Source: Kibdelosporangium banguiense
Lineage (GTDB): Bacteria > Actinomycetota > Actinomycetes > Mycobacteriales > Pseudonocardiaceae
NCBI RefSeq assembly: GCF_017876405.1
Contig: NZ_JAGINW010000001.1
Span: 819,203 to 883,202 of the forward strand
DNA: 64,000 nt
Direction: 5' to 3'
Below the pieces are notes generated by a model that was not told the origin of the DNA, did not search any database, and was given only the letters and a program-made list of their open reading frames with translations. Made by a program: the position numbers and the translations under genes. The first letter of the stretch is position 1, and every line of letters begins with the position of its first letter. Positions 53,936 through 63,075 of the stretch are shown here, piece by piece.

Positions 53936-54060
53936 CCCGCCACGCTCGTTCTCAATACCAGATTTGGTCCACAGCAACGGATACAATTTGGAAAGACCCG
54001 GGATCCCAACTGCGACTGGGCAATGCTCGTGTCCACGCGGTGACTGTGAGCGCGCGGCGT

Positions 54061-54654
54061 CTACTTCCCACCGGTGATCGTGGCCAGCATCTGCTCCGCG
54101 ACCGCTGTTGCCGCCTTGCACGAGCCCTGTTCCCGCGGCGCCATCAGGTTGAACTGGATCACGTCGACCCCGACATAGGTGGTGTCCGTGATACCGATCG
54201 CGACGTCGCAGAACTCCGGGGAACTCTGGCGGGTGTAGTAGATCACCGGGTGGCCCGCCAGCGTGTCCGGCTTCCAGTACTCGGGGGAGAAACCCTGGGT
54301 GTGATCGGTGGCCAGCTTCGCCAACCCCGAGTCCGTCACGACGAAGGCGGTGACCCACAAGGTTCCGGTTTCCCGATGATTCAGGTCGCCGAACTCGCAG
54401 GCCGGTACTTGGGCGCTGGTCTTGACCTTGCCAGGGCGGACTACGAAGCCATTGTTGCCCAGGGCAGTGCGCTGTGCGTCAGTGAGAAGGGTGCATGGAG
54501 CCGCCGCGAACGGGGCCAGCGGCGCGGGAACGCTCGACGTCGTCGTGGTGTTGGCGCTGGTCGTGGCGGTCGGCGGGCTCGGCGCGGGTGACGGGCTACA
54601 TGCCGCAAGCAACCCGATCGCTGCGGCCAGTGCGCTTACGTTGCGAAGTTTCAT
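54061..54654 (-). CDS. DUF3558 lipoprotein
   Basis: This 197-residue protein has a signal peptide and lipobox (GLLAACSP), a Thr/Ser/Pro-rich linker and the DUF3558 domain: PCTLLTDAQRTALG, ACEFGDLNHRETG and SPEFCDVAIGITD with paired Cys. DUF3558 proteins are abundant surface lipoproteins of mycolata and Pseudonocardiaceae; function unknown. The ATG overlaps the upstream stop (ATGA). A truncated near-identical copy lies at 4192-4512. Confidence 0.92.
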   Translation of the reverse strand: MKLRNVSALAAAIGLLAACSPSPAPSPPTATTSANTTTTSSVPAPLAPFAAAPCTLLTDAQRTALGNNGFVVRPGKVKTSAQVPACEFGDLNHRETGTLWVTAFVVTDSGLAKLATDHTQGFSPEYWKPDTLAGHPVIYYTRQSSPEFCDVAIGITDTTYVGVDVIQFNLMAPREQGSCKAATAVAEQMLATITGGK

Positions 54655-55742
54655 ATCCGCCAGTTTTTCGCGTAGTCCATGAACTGAGGCGCCGAGTCCG
54701 AGGACACCCCCGTGTTCAGGTTGGTGTATCGACGACCATTCTCCAGTTCAGCGAGCCGCGTATGGAGGTCCAACCACAGCTCTTTGATCGCCCGTGCCGC
54801 CCGGCTTTCGATCTGATTCACCGCCGCCACGTACTGCTTGACGGTGTCGAAGATAAGCGGGTTGTCGTCAATCTGGTGATCTTCGTACTTGGCGGTCTTC
54901 CCGCCGTCACCGATCACCTGGATGGCCGCCTCGCCTAGGCTCTTGACCTTGAACGCGGCGGACAGCCCGCCACTGAGGATCGCGCACCCGACCTCGACGA
55001 TGCCGGTGAGAATCAACGACTTCAGGTCGATGCTGAAATCGGCCGACTGCTGGTACTTGCTGAACCGCTCAGTGACCCCGTCCATCTGCTTGGCGATGTC
55101 CTTGCCGGCCTGCTGGTGAATCGCTCGATACTTCACCAGGGCCTCGGCGACACGAAGAAACCCGTTCTCCAGATACACCTGAAAACGAATCAGGTCGTCC
55201 TCGAACAACTGCGCGTCCAGGAACTCCCACCCGACCCAGTCGTGGCGCATCGCCATCCAGTCCGTCCGGACCTGGCTCAGCTCGGCGTACATCCCGGGAT
55301 CGCGGACCGGGCCGGATGACGGACCGCGGTCCGTCGGTGCGGGCGCCGCCGAGTGGCCTGCCGGTGGCGGGAAAGTGAAGCACCCCTGGGTAAGCGCCGC
55401 GTACGCCTCATTGATCATCACCTCGTTGACACCAGAGACGCCCTGCGCCGCTCGAAACAACTCGTCGGACACCGTGGCAAAACCGTCCAACGCGGACACC
55501 ACTCGATAGTCCGGGTCATTCTCCATGTCGTACGGGTGCGCGACGGGTACGTCGACCAGTGTCTGCCCGGAGACGTTCGTGGCCTTGACAGGCCGGTAGA
55601 TGCGCGGACCGTTGTTGGTCTCCGGGTGTGACAGATAGTCGACCCAGGCGTTCAGCTCAGCGGCGGATTCGGCCAGCTCGGGGTCAGTGGCCGCGTTGAT
55701 GCCAGGAGCGGGAATCGGCTGGCGGCCAGGAGGCAGCGTCAC
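54651..55742 (-). CDS. ESX-associated-type protein (364 codons), function unknown
   Basis: This 363-residue protein has a Pro/Ala-rich break (GHSAAPAPTDRGPSS) separating an N-terminal helical part from a long helical region (YLENGFLRVAEALVKYRAIH, ADFSIDLKSLILTGIVEVGC) and a Gly/Ala-rich possible membrane-active helix (AILSGGLSAAFKVKSLG). There is no signal peptide, as expected for ESX/type VII substrates. It lies between a WXG100-like gene (1 bp upstream) and the DUF3558 lipoprotein (ATGA overlap). The type VII assignment is inference from context. Confidence 0.6.
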   Translation of the reverse strand: MTLPPGRQPIPAPGINAATDPELAESAAELNAWVDYLSHPETNNGPRIYRPVKATNVSGQTLVDVPVAHPYDMENDPDYRVVSALDGFATVSDELFRAAQGVSGVNEVMINEAYAALTQGCFTFPPPAGHSAAPAPTDRGPSSGPVRDPGMYAELSQVRTDWMAMRHDWVGWEFLDAQLFEDDLIRFQVYLENGFLRVAEALVKYRAIHQQAGKDIAKQMDGVTERFSKYQQSADFSIDLKSLILTGIVEVGCAILSGGLSAAFKVKSLGEAAIQVIGDGGKTAKYEDHQIDDNPLIFDTVKQYVAAVNQIESRAARAIKELWLDLHTRLAELENGRRYTNLNTGVSSDSAPQFMDYAKNWRI

Positions 55743-55743
55743 G

Positions 55744-56127
55744 TCAGCTCCATCCCATGTTTTTGGCGATGTTGTTGAACTTCTGTGCGTGCCCGCCGTC
55801 GGTCCGTTCCGCCCAGGCGATGTGCTTGAGCATCATGTCTTTGTAGGTGTTCAGCGAATTGATGACCTGGCCCTGGTCGATGCGCAGGAACTCCAGGGAC
55901 GCGGTGACTTGGTTGAAGAACGACCGAGCCGACTCGCGTACATCGCCGTGCCCCTGGCCAGCCACCCAGCCCTCAGCCATCGACTCGCCTTTGGTCGCGT
56001 TGTCCTGTGCTGTCTCGAACGACGTGTTGATCTCACCGAGCCGTTTGATCACCGGGTCAAGCCAGATTTCGATGCCATGTCGCATCGCTTCCGGGTTGAC
56101 CGCGTATTCCTTGGATGGATCACCCAA
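55744..56127 (-). CDS. WXG100-like small helical protein
   Basis: This 127-residue protein has two long helices (DPVIKRLGEINTSFETAQDN, FFNQVTASLEFLRIDQGQVI) joined by a GEGWV-like turn (MAEGWVAGQGHGDVRES), the pattern of WXG100/ESAT-6-like substrates. TTG 56127 was chosen because AGGGGG lies 9 nt upstream; the ATG at 56085 would remove a conserved-looking start. It is the first gene of the trio ending in DUF3558. No ESX machinery is present in this window. Confidence 0.65.
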   Translation of the reverse strand: MGDPSKEYAVNPEAMRHGIEIWLDPVIKRLGEINTSFETAQDNATKGESMAEGWVAGQGHGDVRESARSFFNQVTASLEFLRIDQGQVINSLNTYKDMMLKHIAWAERTDGGHAQKFNNIAKNMGWS

Positions 56128-56382
56128 TGTTTGAATCCCCCTGACGGATGCAACCTTTGTCGTAACGCCGCGCCTGCGATCGCAGCATGACACAGGCGAG
56201 AACAGTGCGCTGGGAAACGTCGGAACGCAGGCAAGGCAGCCGGTGAAGATAGCCCGATCGGCTCTTCTTCGCACAAATGATCTTCCCCAGAACCTCGCTC
56301 CCCGACGAGGCATCCGGCTCCCATCCTGGCGATCTTTGGTCGCAGGCTTCTTCAGACGTGTATCAAGTCTGAGACGGCTGGT

Positions 56383-56730
56383 GTGTCCGGGCCGCCATCT
56401 GCGCCGCAGCACCTTCGAGCGACGCGTGTTCCGGCCTGCCGTCGATGGCGACCTCCGAGTCGGCCTGCACCTGTCCGGCCGGAACTGAGCTTCCACGGCC
56501 TACGCCACAGCCACAGGACGTGGCTCATCGCCGACAACATTCCCGAAATCGCCCAAGCCCGACGCCTCGGTAACCCACCTCGCCAACCGACTGGCCGAGG
56601 TCTACAGCCACGTCGCACCCGAAATCGAAAACCGCCTCCTCCGCAGCCCCGAACAACGCTGGCACCAAGCCCACCAGCCACAAGCCCAACACAAGCGCCG
56701 CCCGACCGACAACCGCCGACCCACCACTGC
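56383..56730 (+). pseudogene. Tyrosine integrase, C-terminal remnant (third piece)
   Basis: ERRVFRPAVDGDLRVGLHLS, then by frameshift LSFHGLRHSHRTWLIADNIP and EIAQARRLG, then by a second shift RLAEVYSHVAPEIENRLL. These are box II and the catalytic Tyr region of the same integrase type as 46858-47397. No att-like repeat follows within the next kilobase. Confidence 0.85.
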
Positions 56731-57113
56731 ACCCACGGCTCCCGCGCAGCGCACCACCCGACGACGCACCACCAAGAAGACTCGACCGCAGCTCCCCGCT
56801 ACTCAACGGCGCTTGAGTGCAAGAAATCAGGAGGCGAATGTTCTCCCGAATTCCTCCATATCGGTGCACCGAGATGAGCACCGAGTCCACCGGGTCGCGA
56901 TCATCGACCGCATCAAGAAAGCCCTCCGACCAGGCAATACGCCACGATCGAAGGGCGATGCTCAACTGTGGACCTAACGTGTCAGCATAAGAACCCCGAA
57001 GTCACTGCTCAGGGGCCTGAGCTGGTCATCAAGCCGGTCGGTACGAAGACGCACTAGTGTCAAAGCGCAACGCGCCCGCGCTGACGCCAGTGGAGTGGCC
57101 CCACCGAAGCCGC
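56731..57113. other. Gap before the restriction-modification genes
   Basis: No gene is supported. It contains the right copy of the 41-bp direct repeat (56968-57008) and probably marks the right edge of the mosaic region. Confidence 0.4.
56968..57008 (+). repeat. 41-bp direct repeat, right copy
   Basis: GTGGACCTAACGTGTCAGC and the following bases differ from 3562-3602 at two positions, in the same orientation. It lies about 230 bp after the integrase remnant and 105 bp before the end of the restriction endonuclease gene. Confidence 0.65.
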
Positions 57114-57824
57114 CTACGCGAGCCCTTCGATGTACGCGACTCGTCCCGCGATCGCTGCTGTTAGGTTGCGTGTGGACACCTCCGGCTGCGGTTCGTCGTA
57201 GATACCGTCGCCCTTGACGGAGCTGATGAGGCATGCAGCGTCGTAGAGGCGTTCGCGGACGAGGCGCTGGAACAGCAGTTCATAACGGGTTGTGTACGAG
57301 GAGTTGTCGAAGGCTGGGTCAGTTGGGTACAGCGGCTTGCCTCTGTCGCGGACCACCGACGTTGATTTGGGAGCATTCTCGACCACGAAGACGAAGCCGA
57401 GCCATGGCTTGATCGTCCCAACAAGTCCGGCTTCGTATGCGCGCCATAGGTCAACCGCGCTACCGATCGCTTCCTCGGTCCGGTTGTTGAAGTTGTTAGC
57501 GAACGAGCCAACTTGGGACTTGCACTCGATGGCTGCTACCAGGATGTCGTTGTAGGTCACCACGATGTCCCATTCCTTCGCGCGCCTGTAGTAACCAGGA
57601 AGCGGAAGGACGCCGCTCTGCCTCACAGTGGCGCCGATGCGAGTAAGCGGAGCGAACTCGCCCGCGATCACCCCTTGCAGGGGTTCGAGATGCTTCCCAC
57701 CAGTCGCCGACCCGCGAGTGCCCGCGTCGATCTTCCCTGACGCAATCTGCTTCTCTGTCTGAAGATCACGGCCCGTCCAGAATGCCTTGACTGCTGCGTT
57801 GTAGTCCTCGTAGCTCGCCGTCAC
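57114..57824 (-). CDS. PaeR7I/XhoI-like type II restriction endonuclease
   Basis: This 236-residue protein has GVIAGEFAPLTRIGATVRQS, KEWDIVVTYNDILVAAIECK and SQVGSFANNFNNRTEEAIGS. The D...E-x-K motif (WDIVV...AIECKSQ) is the PD-(D/E)XK active site and NNFNNR is a family signature of XhoI/PaeR7I enzymes, which cut CTCGAG. Specificity by homology is probable but not proven. The GTG overlaps the methyltransferase stop (GTGA), so the endonuclease is made after the protective enzyme. Confidence 0.9.
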   Translation of the reverse strand: MTASYEDYNAAVKAFWTGRDLQTEKQIASGKIDAGTRGSATGGKHLEPLQGVIAGEFAPLTRIGATVRQSGVLPLPGYYRRAKEWDIVVTYNDILVAAIECKSQVGSFANNFNNRTEEAIGSAVDLWRAYEAGLVGTIKPWLGFVFVVENAPKSTSVVRDRGKPLYPTDPAFDNSSYTTRYELLFQRLVRERLYDAACLISSVKGDGIYDEPQPEVSTRNLTAAIAGRVAYIEGLA

Positions 57825-59497
57825 GTCGCGTCCTCCCCGCCCCCAGAAGGCACCAGGTCGTATTCCTTCAGATCTATGCCGTAGGCAGCAGCCGCTGCCT
57901 GTGTTGCTGCGTCAGTGTCACGGGTCCGGAACGCGACTCGCAGGGCGTCCGCGGTGTCCGCATCGATCTCGTCGGGCTTGGGTACCCGGATGCGCTTGAG
58001 GTACTGGGCCTGGAACCGGAGGGTGCCTCCGCGCATTCGCACGCAGTACGCCTCGATGAACGCCTGGGCGATCCGGGACAGCAGGATGCCACCGAGGACC
58101 TCCATATCCCAGGTGTCAGAGATGACGTAGTACAAGTTGTGGTGCGGGTAGTGGCCGCCCGTCTCCAACACGGGGTGGATGGTCGTCTTCATGTCCTGGA
58201 GGAGCAGCTTCGGCTTGCCGGTGAGGCTGGACTGCACCTTGTCGATCGTGCGGTACCAGGACGCCGGATCCTTCTTCGCCACGAACCGCTCACGCAGGCC
58301 CGGATGGTTGGACAAATACGCCGCCATCCGGGGGTAGTCGGCGAGCGACACAAGCGACCCGTCATCGGCCCACGGATTTATCAGGTAGTTGCCTTGCCAC
58401 TCGAACGTGCCGGACATGAGATCGCGGCGCATTGCTAGGGGGAGAACACGGTCTGCCTCCACGACGGTGGGGTCCTTGGTGACGTACACCTTGTCCGCGC
58501 CGGTCGCGATCCCGATGGAGACCTTCGTCTGGGTGTTCGGGTCGTGCAGAGGATCGAACTGGTCGTTGAGGTATTCGATCAGCGCCAGCCGTGCCGGAGA
58601 GCCAGTGGGCCACAGTTCACCGCCGTCGAACCAGTGCGGAAGCCGGTGAGCCTTCACTCCGACGTCGGAGAACTCCTCGAAGCCCTCGTCCTGGACAGCC
58701 TTTGCGAGAGCGAGCGCGCTGGCAGCCCCAAACTCGCTGGTCGTGTCAGCAACCACGGCTGACGCCTGAGTGTGGTTGCCGAGCACCGTGATCGCTGGGT
58801 ACGCCGATACCGATAGTTCGAACGCGTCCACGTCATGCATCGTCCAGATGTGCTCAACGGCGTAGTCGCGAGCCACCAACTCTCGCAGGTCAGCCCCGTA
58901 CTGGTTCCGCATCCATCGGTCGGCGCAGATGAAGCCGACCTTGCCACCGGGCTTCAGCAGCCGCAGCGACCGTTCGATGAACCCGACAAAGATGTCACCC
59001 CGGCCGCGCATCGTCGGCCACGTGCTGCGGTACCGCGCCGCAAGGTCATCCGAGAGGTCGTCATAACGGATGTACGGCGGGTTCCCGATCACAACGTCAG
59101 CGGCACTGTCGTCCACCTCGGGAAGTAGGAAGTCGGCGTGGTTAATCCACTCCTCAGCCAGCGCTTCTGCGGTGGGCACGGGTACACCGTTTGTGATCAG
59201 GAGGTCACGGCAGAGCGCGCGGGACACCTCCACATGCTCGGTTTGGAGGTCGTATGCCCGGATCGCATCACCAAGCGACGCGAGGTCACGTTCGTGGGCC
59301 TGGGCGCTTCCAATGAGGCGCTCGACAACGGGACCAAGGAACGCCCCCGAGCCGCACGACGGCTCCACCAGGTGCAGCGAACCAAGATCGCGGTCGGCGG
59401 TGTACCCGGTCAAATCGAGCAGTACCTCGACCACCCATCGACGGGTGAACACCTCGCCATAGTTCTGGGTGCCGGGGGCTACAAGTGTCACAGGCAC
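57821..59497 (-). CDS. N6-adenine DNA methyltransferase (M.PaeR7I-like)
   Basis: This 558-residue gamma-class methyltransferase has AdoMet motif I (VEPSCGSGAFL, about 44-54), motif IV NPPY at 139-142 (VVIGNPPYIRYDD) and a C-terminal recognition domain (RGGTLRFQAQYLKRIRVPK). It is first in a two-gene operon with the XhoI-like nuclease and methylates adenine in the presumed CTCGAG site to protect the host. Length fits the family. The pair lies just outside the 41-bp repeat, so it may or may not belong to the island. Confidence 0.93.
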   Translation of the reverse strand: MPVTLVAPGTQNYGEVFTRRWVVEVLLDLTGYTADRDLGSLHLVEPSCGSGAFLGPVVERLIGSAQAHERDLASLGDAIRAYDLQTEHVEVSRALCRDLLITNGVPVPTAEALAEEWINHADFLLPEVDDSAADVVIGNPPYIRYDDLSDDLAARYRSTWPTMRGRGDIFVGFIERSLRLLKPGGKVGFICADRWMRNQYGADLRELVARDYAVEHIWTMHDVDAFELSVSAYPAITVLGNHTQASAVVADTTSEFGAASALALAKAVQDEGFEEFSDVGVKAHRLPHWFDGGELWPTGSPARLALIEYLNDQFDPLHDPNTQTKVSIGIATGADKVYVTKDPTVVEADRVLPLAMRRDLMSGTFEWQGNYLINPWADDGSLVSLADYPRMAAYLSNHPGLRERFVAKKDPASWYRTIDKVQSSLTGKPKLLLQDMKTTIHPVLETGGHYPHHNLYYVISDTWDMEVLGGILLSRIAQAFIEAYCVRMRGGTLRFQAQYLKRIRVPKPDEIDADTADALRVAFRTRDTDAATQAAAAAYGIDLKEYDLVPSGGGEDAT

Positions 59498-59662
59498 AGC
59501 TTAGGGACCGGCACTGACGGTCCCTACGTGGACACGCCCCAAGATTGTTGCCCGCGTCGGACCGTTGCCACTGAAGCACATAAGACCCATAGACGAATTT
59601 CCGCAGGTTAGAGACTTTGGCCTGCGAGAACTCACCTTGGGCTCGCCGGTACGCTGCCCCGT

Positions 59663-60517
59663 ATGCGTCTCGACCTTCGGAAGTCCGATGCATCCGGTGT
59701 CATTGAGCGCGTGTCCAGCGCTTTAGATGTGCAGCTAAACCTTACGACCCGTGTGGACAAGCGCCGCTCAATCGGGGCGCGTACAAGCCGGGGAACGTGG
59801 GTTCGGATCGAGGTTCGGCCGCTGGCCAAGATCATCGCTCAGGGACAACTGGCCAATGGGATGGAAGCGGCCGAACTGCTGCACGGGATAGCCAAGCCTG
59901 CGTGGCATTCGGCCGCGAGTTGGCGGGACACGGTTGAGGATGCCGCAGTGATGTGGCGCGCGGATGAGGTCGAATTCGTCACCGCAAGTCCCATCAGGTC
60001 TCGCGGTTCGTTGCGCGAAGCCCCTGACCTGCCAGACGCCTGGTGGACGACGTTCAATTCGTCGCTCGACAACCTGATGAGACAGCGGACCACCCGGGTA
60101 GCCACCCCTGACACGGAGACGATCACACAGGCGCTGGTGAATCGGGTGATCAAGCAGGCGTTTCCGAACCAGGTCGACAGCACCATCACGGATGAGGAAT
60201 GGGTACCAGCGCACGCTGATCTCAACTGGGCCAATATAACCGGCCCTGACTGCTGGATCTTGGACTGGGAGGACCATGGGCTCGCGCCGCGAGGACTGGA
60301 TGCGGCGACATTGTGGGTCACCTCTTTGGCTGTCCCTGCGCTGGCCGAGCGGGTCTTTCACGAGCGCCGGAAGGATCTGGAGTCGCGATCAGGAAAGCTG
60401 ATGGCGCTCTTTCACTCCTGCAAGATCCTTAACGATTCCAGCGCCCGTGAAAGCCCTTTGTTCCAACCTGTCCTCGACGCAGCCACCAAGCTGGTCGCAG
60501 ACCTTCGGGTTAGCTGA
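59663..60517 (+). CDS. Aminoglycoside-phosphotransferase-fold protein
   Basis: This 284-residue protein has a kinase-like C-lobe: the catalytic loop HADLNWANI (Asp, Asn), then CWILDWEDHGLAPRG with the metal-binding Asp. The N-lobe reads TRVDKRRSIGARTSRGTW, with a weak nucleotide loop. APH-fold kinases phosphorylate small molecules or peptides. It converges on the aldo/keto reductase gene (8-bp overlap of 3' ends). Its neighbours suggest a role in the same peptide or small-molecule pathway rather than antibiotic resistance (inference). Confidence 0.8.
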   Translation: MRLDLRKSDASGVIERVSSALDVQLNLTTRVDKRRSIGARTSRGTWVRIEVRPLAKIIAQGQLANGMEAAELLHGIAKPAWHSAASWRDTVEDAAVMWRADEVEFVTASPIRSRGSLREAPDLPDAWWTTFNSSLDNLMRQRTTRVATPDTETITQALVNRVIKQAFPNQVDSTITDEEWVPAHADLNWANITGPDCWILDWEDHGLAPRGLDAATLWVTSLAVPALAERVFHERRKDLESRSGKLMALFHSCKILNDSSARESPLFQPVLDAATKLVADLRVS

Positions 60518-61361
60518 TCAGCTGCCGGTAGCGTTCGATCGAGGTTTCTCTTACCGCAAGGGTGGTGGCTGTTACGAGTTCCGCCAAGTGGTCCGCTTTG
60601 CTTGTGCCCACCGCGACACGAGCGACTGGAGGCAACTCGTAAGCAAGCCGGAAAGCTGCTTGTTTGGCGGTAGGCTGTTGTCCCTGCGCCAAGAACGAGT
60701 CCAGGTTTGCCGTGGACCACACAGCGTCCCTAGCACTGCCGCCGAATGGGCTCATCCCCCACCGGTGTCCCGGTGGGATACGAACTCGTCGGCTCAGCTC
60801 CTCACTCGCGACGAGGATCGGAGCAGGGACAGTGAGTCCAGCACGCAGGAGAAGGACGTCTGGTTTGATGTCACCTGTGGCTGCATCGACGGCCATCACA
60901 ACCGGGCGCGGGTCCCACGAAGAGATACCCCACTGACCACACGAACCTGTTGCCACCGCATCGGCGAGCACCGCGCAGGCGGCGACCATACAGTCGCCGC
61001 CTGCGCGTTCTGATAGCTCGCTGAGCGATCGCTCTGGGTTGTGGAGGAACACCACGTCTGGAGGCCGACCGAGTTGATCGGCCGACCGCTCGACAGCCTC
61101 GCGCAACTGGTTAGGTTCCAACGAGTGCACTGCCTTCCCTGCTTGATCACGTCCAGGGAAGAAGCCGACCTTCGTCGACAGGGTGAGCTGTCCCAGAAGG
61201 TCTGAGGCGACATGTGCGAGCTGTTGATGGGAGGTAAAACCGCCGTAGTTGTACGCGGTATCAATGCCACATACACCAAGGCTCAGCGCGTGTTCGAGTA
61301 GGTCCCTGTCGGGATGAGACCGGTATAGCCCGAGGACAACGCCTCGGTCATCTCGGCACAC
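60510..61361 (-). CDS. Aldo/keto reductase
   Basis: This 283-residue TIM-barrel oxidoreductase has catalytic Asp and Tyr in GIDTAYNYGG, Lys in LSTKVGFFPG and His in VVFLHNPERS, completing the tetrad. The C-terminal NADPH region includes VGTSKADHL. The GTG start lies inside the 3' end of the JmjC gene (79-bp overlap), so the two are tightly co-expressed. Substrate unknown; it may reduce a carbonyl on the product of the oxygenase. Confidence 0.92.
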   Translation of the reverse strand: MCRDDRGVVLGLYRSHPDRDLLEHALSLGVCGIDTAYNYGGFTSHQQLAHVASDLLGQLTLSTKVGFFPGRDQAGKAVHSLEPNQLREAVERSADQLGRPPDVVFLHNPERSLSELSERAGGDCMVAACAVLADAVATGSCGQWGISSWDPRPVVMAVDAATGDIKPDVLLLRAGLTVPAPILVASEELSRRVRIPPGHRWGMSPFGGSARDAVWSTANLDSFLAQGQQPTAKQAAFRLAYELPPVARVAVGTSKADHLAELVTATTLAVRETSIERYRQLIS

Positions 61362-62515
61362 AAGCCCTCCTCCAACAGCGGTTCAGCCAGGGCCACAGCG
61401 TCCACATTGGTCACGTTGGCCACATCGGTCAACGTCGCCAGGTTGACCGGATGTCCGGATAGCAGCACCCGCAACGCCGGCTCGGCCCGCGCCGAGAAGG
61501 TGATCTTCTTCCCGGCGGCGTACACGTCGACCGTCGACTCGTTACGCTCCATCCGTGGCGGAAAGTCCGCCACACAAACAACTGCCGAGGGCTCGCCGAA
61601 TACCCCACGGGTCGCCACGTGCCGAGGTGGTGGCCGTTCGGCCTCACGCCGCACGAGAAACTCCTGGACCGGGTAATCAGTCAGCAGCTGCGACACGTTG
61701 GTCACCAGAGTGTCTTCCTGCTCCACCTTCTCTGCGCCATCACCGAAGCGATCGAGGTCGTGACGGAACAGTTCACGCTCCCGGCTGTGGTCAGCCACCC
61801 ACGTCAGCCAATCGACACCCGTGCGCTTCACGAATCCGAAGGTGGCGTGCAAGCTATGCCCGTCACCTCGATCCGCACGAGAGGCCCGATGCCAGAAACC
61901 GCGCGGGATGTGCATGACGTCCCCGGCACGCATTGTCCCTGACCAAACAACTTCCTCGCACGGTTCCTGGTTGTGCTCAGCATCGCGGTACATAGGCACA
62001 GGGCGGGAACGCCCACGTACCTCCCAGGACTTCTCGCCAGCGAGCTGGACAATCACCACGTCGTGATCGTCCCAGTGCAGGGAGAACCCCGGGGCATCCT
62101 TGGTCGTCAAATAGGTGTTGACCTGCACGACCTCACGTGACCACCACTGCAGCGCACGGCAAGCAATCTCCATTGTGGAGTCAAACGAGTCCAACGCGTC
62201 CAAGACCACTGTGCAGCCGGATTCGAGAAGCCGCCCGAGGCGGTCCATGTTGGCCGCCGGGAGCGTTTGTCCTCTTCGTGTGGTCACCTGCGTGAGGTAG
62301 CCATCGGGGTGCATCTCGATGCCATCTTGGAAACAACGGAACTGCGGGGGCGCGATGCTGCGCCGCATGATCACGTCCAACAGCGCATGCGGTGTCAGCA
62401 GCCGAGGGCACAAGTCAGGATCGGGCATGCTGCCGCGGGCAAAAGACGCACCAAGCCCGTTAGATCCCATCCAGCCCAATGCTTTCTCGATTGATTGGAC
62501 AAGATAGTGCTCCAT
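61283..62515 (-). CDS. JmjC/cupin_4 Fe(II)/2-oxoglutarate oxygenase
   Basis: The 410-residue protein has a jelly-roll core with the iron motif HWD at 147-149 (FSLHWDDHDVV) and the distal His209 in GDVMHIPRGFWHRA. GEKSWEVRG and the C-terminal winged-helix-like part (LTDVANVTNVDAVALAEPLL) match ribosomal-oxygenase-type cupins, which hydroxylate amino-acid side chains in proteins or peptides. A 52-residue peptide gene begins the operon 14 bp upstream, making that peptide a candidate substrate (inference). Confidence 0.9.
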   Translation of the reverse strand: MEHYLVQSIEKALGWMGSNGLGASFARGSMPDPDLCPRLLTPHALLDVIMRRSIAPPQFRCFQDGIEMHPDGYLTQVTTRRGQTLPAANMDRLGRLLESGCTVVLDALDSFDSTMEIACRALQWWSREVVQVNTYLTTKDAPGFSLHWDDHDVVIVQLAGEKSWEVRGRSRPVPMYRDAEHNQEPCEEVVWSGTMRAGDVMHIPRGFWHRASRADRGDGHSLHATFGFVKRTGVDWLTWVADHSRERELFRHDLDRFGDGAEKVEQEDTLVTNVSQLLTDYPVQEFLVRREAERPPPRHVATRGVFGEPSAVVCVADFPPRMERNESTVDVYAAGKKITFSARAEPALRVLLSGHPVNLATLTDVANVTNVDAVALAEPLLEEGLCAEMTEALSSGYTGLIPTGTYSNTR

Positions 62516-62529
62516 GACAGTTTCCCTCG

Positions 62530-62688
62530 TCAGGATGACTCGGGGATGTTCAAGCCGTCGCCACCCGCGTCGCCGTGACCGTCTCCACCTGCATCCTGAG
62601 CGCCGTCCGAGTGCACAGCGTCCATCCGCCCGCGCACCACCGACAACTGCTCCACGGCGACCACCAACGGGTCGTTTTCAATAATCAC
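62530..62688 (-). CDS. 52-residue Asp/Gly-rich peptide, candidate RiPP precursor
   Basis: The GTG follows GGGAGG at 6 nt. The N-terminal half is leader-like (MIIENDPLVVAVEQLSVVRG). The C-terminal half is unusual: repeated Asp-Gly units (SDGAQDAGGDGHGDAGGDG) and then LNIPESS. Composition and position, directly upstream of a JmjC oxygenase and an aldo/keto reductase, fit a ribosomally made precursor with a modified core. No match to a named RiPP class is claimed. An in-frame upstream extension exists but has no ribosome binding site. Confidence 0.65.
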   Translation of the reverse strand: MIIENDPLVVAVEQLSVVRGRMDAVHSDGAQDAGGDGHGDAGGDGLNIPESS

Positions 62689-62722
62689 GTTGTACCTCCC
62701 TGATTCTGATTCAACGGAACAT

Positions 62723-62739
62723 GGCCCGCATATCGGGCC
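62723..62739. promoter_or_regulatory. Inverted repeat upstream of the peptide operon
   Basis: GGCCCG-CATAT-CGGGCC is a perfect 6-bp-arm dyad with a 5-bp spacer, about 35 bp upstream of the GTG of the peptide gene. It may be an operator for the XRE-type regulator encoded near 63849, or part of the promoter. Confidence 0.45.
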
Positions 62740-63075
62740 TGAGTTGTCGCAAACGATCCGTCCGACCGTGGTCACGGCTCCGCAGCTCGCCCGAAGGAAC
62801 ATGGTCTGTTCCATAGGGAGTTGCCAGGCGTGAACTCGGCCGTCCCACCCAGAGCGCCACCAATGCCACTCAGCCACAACCGTGCTTCACGTCAGAAGGC
62901 GCACCAGCTGGCGCCGGGGCTCCTCCCGTATCCCTTCAGTCTCTTGGGTGCGGCTGGTCCGGTCTGCGGGGAAGCGTTTCCGGACCAGCCGCGCCGGACG
63001 GCGGGGGCTGGAGGTATGGCCCGCCGTCCGGCTGCCGAGGGCGCTGCTTGCGTATCCGCCGTGGCAAGCGCTCGA
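62740..63075. other. Promoter-side gap
   Basis: No supported gene. This interval probably carries the promoter of the peptide/JmjC/AKR operon and the 3' flank of the next minus-strand gene. Confidence 0.35.

Noticed and set aside
62689..62877. Upstream in-frame extension of the 52-residue peptide with several Cys
   Set aside because: It has no ribosome binding site, crosses a perfect inverted repeat that looks regulatory, and a good Shine-Dalgarno precedes the GTG at 62688.
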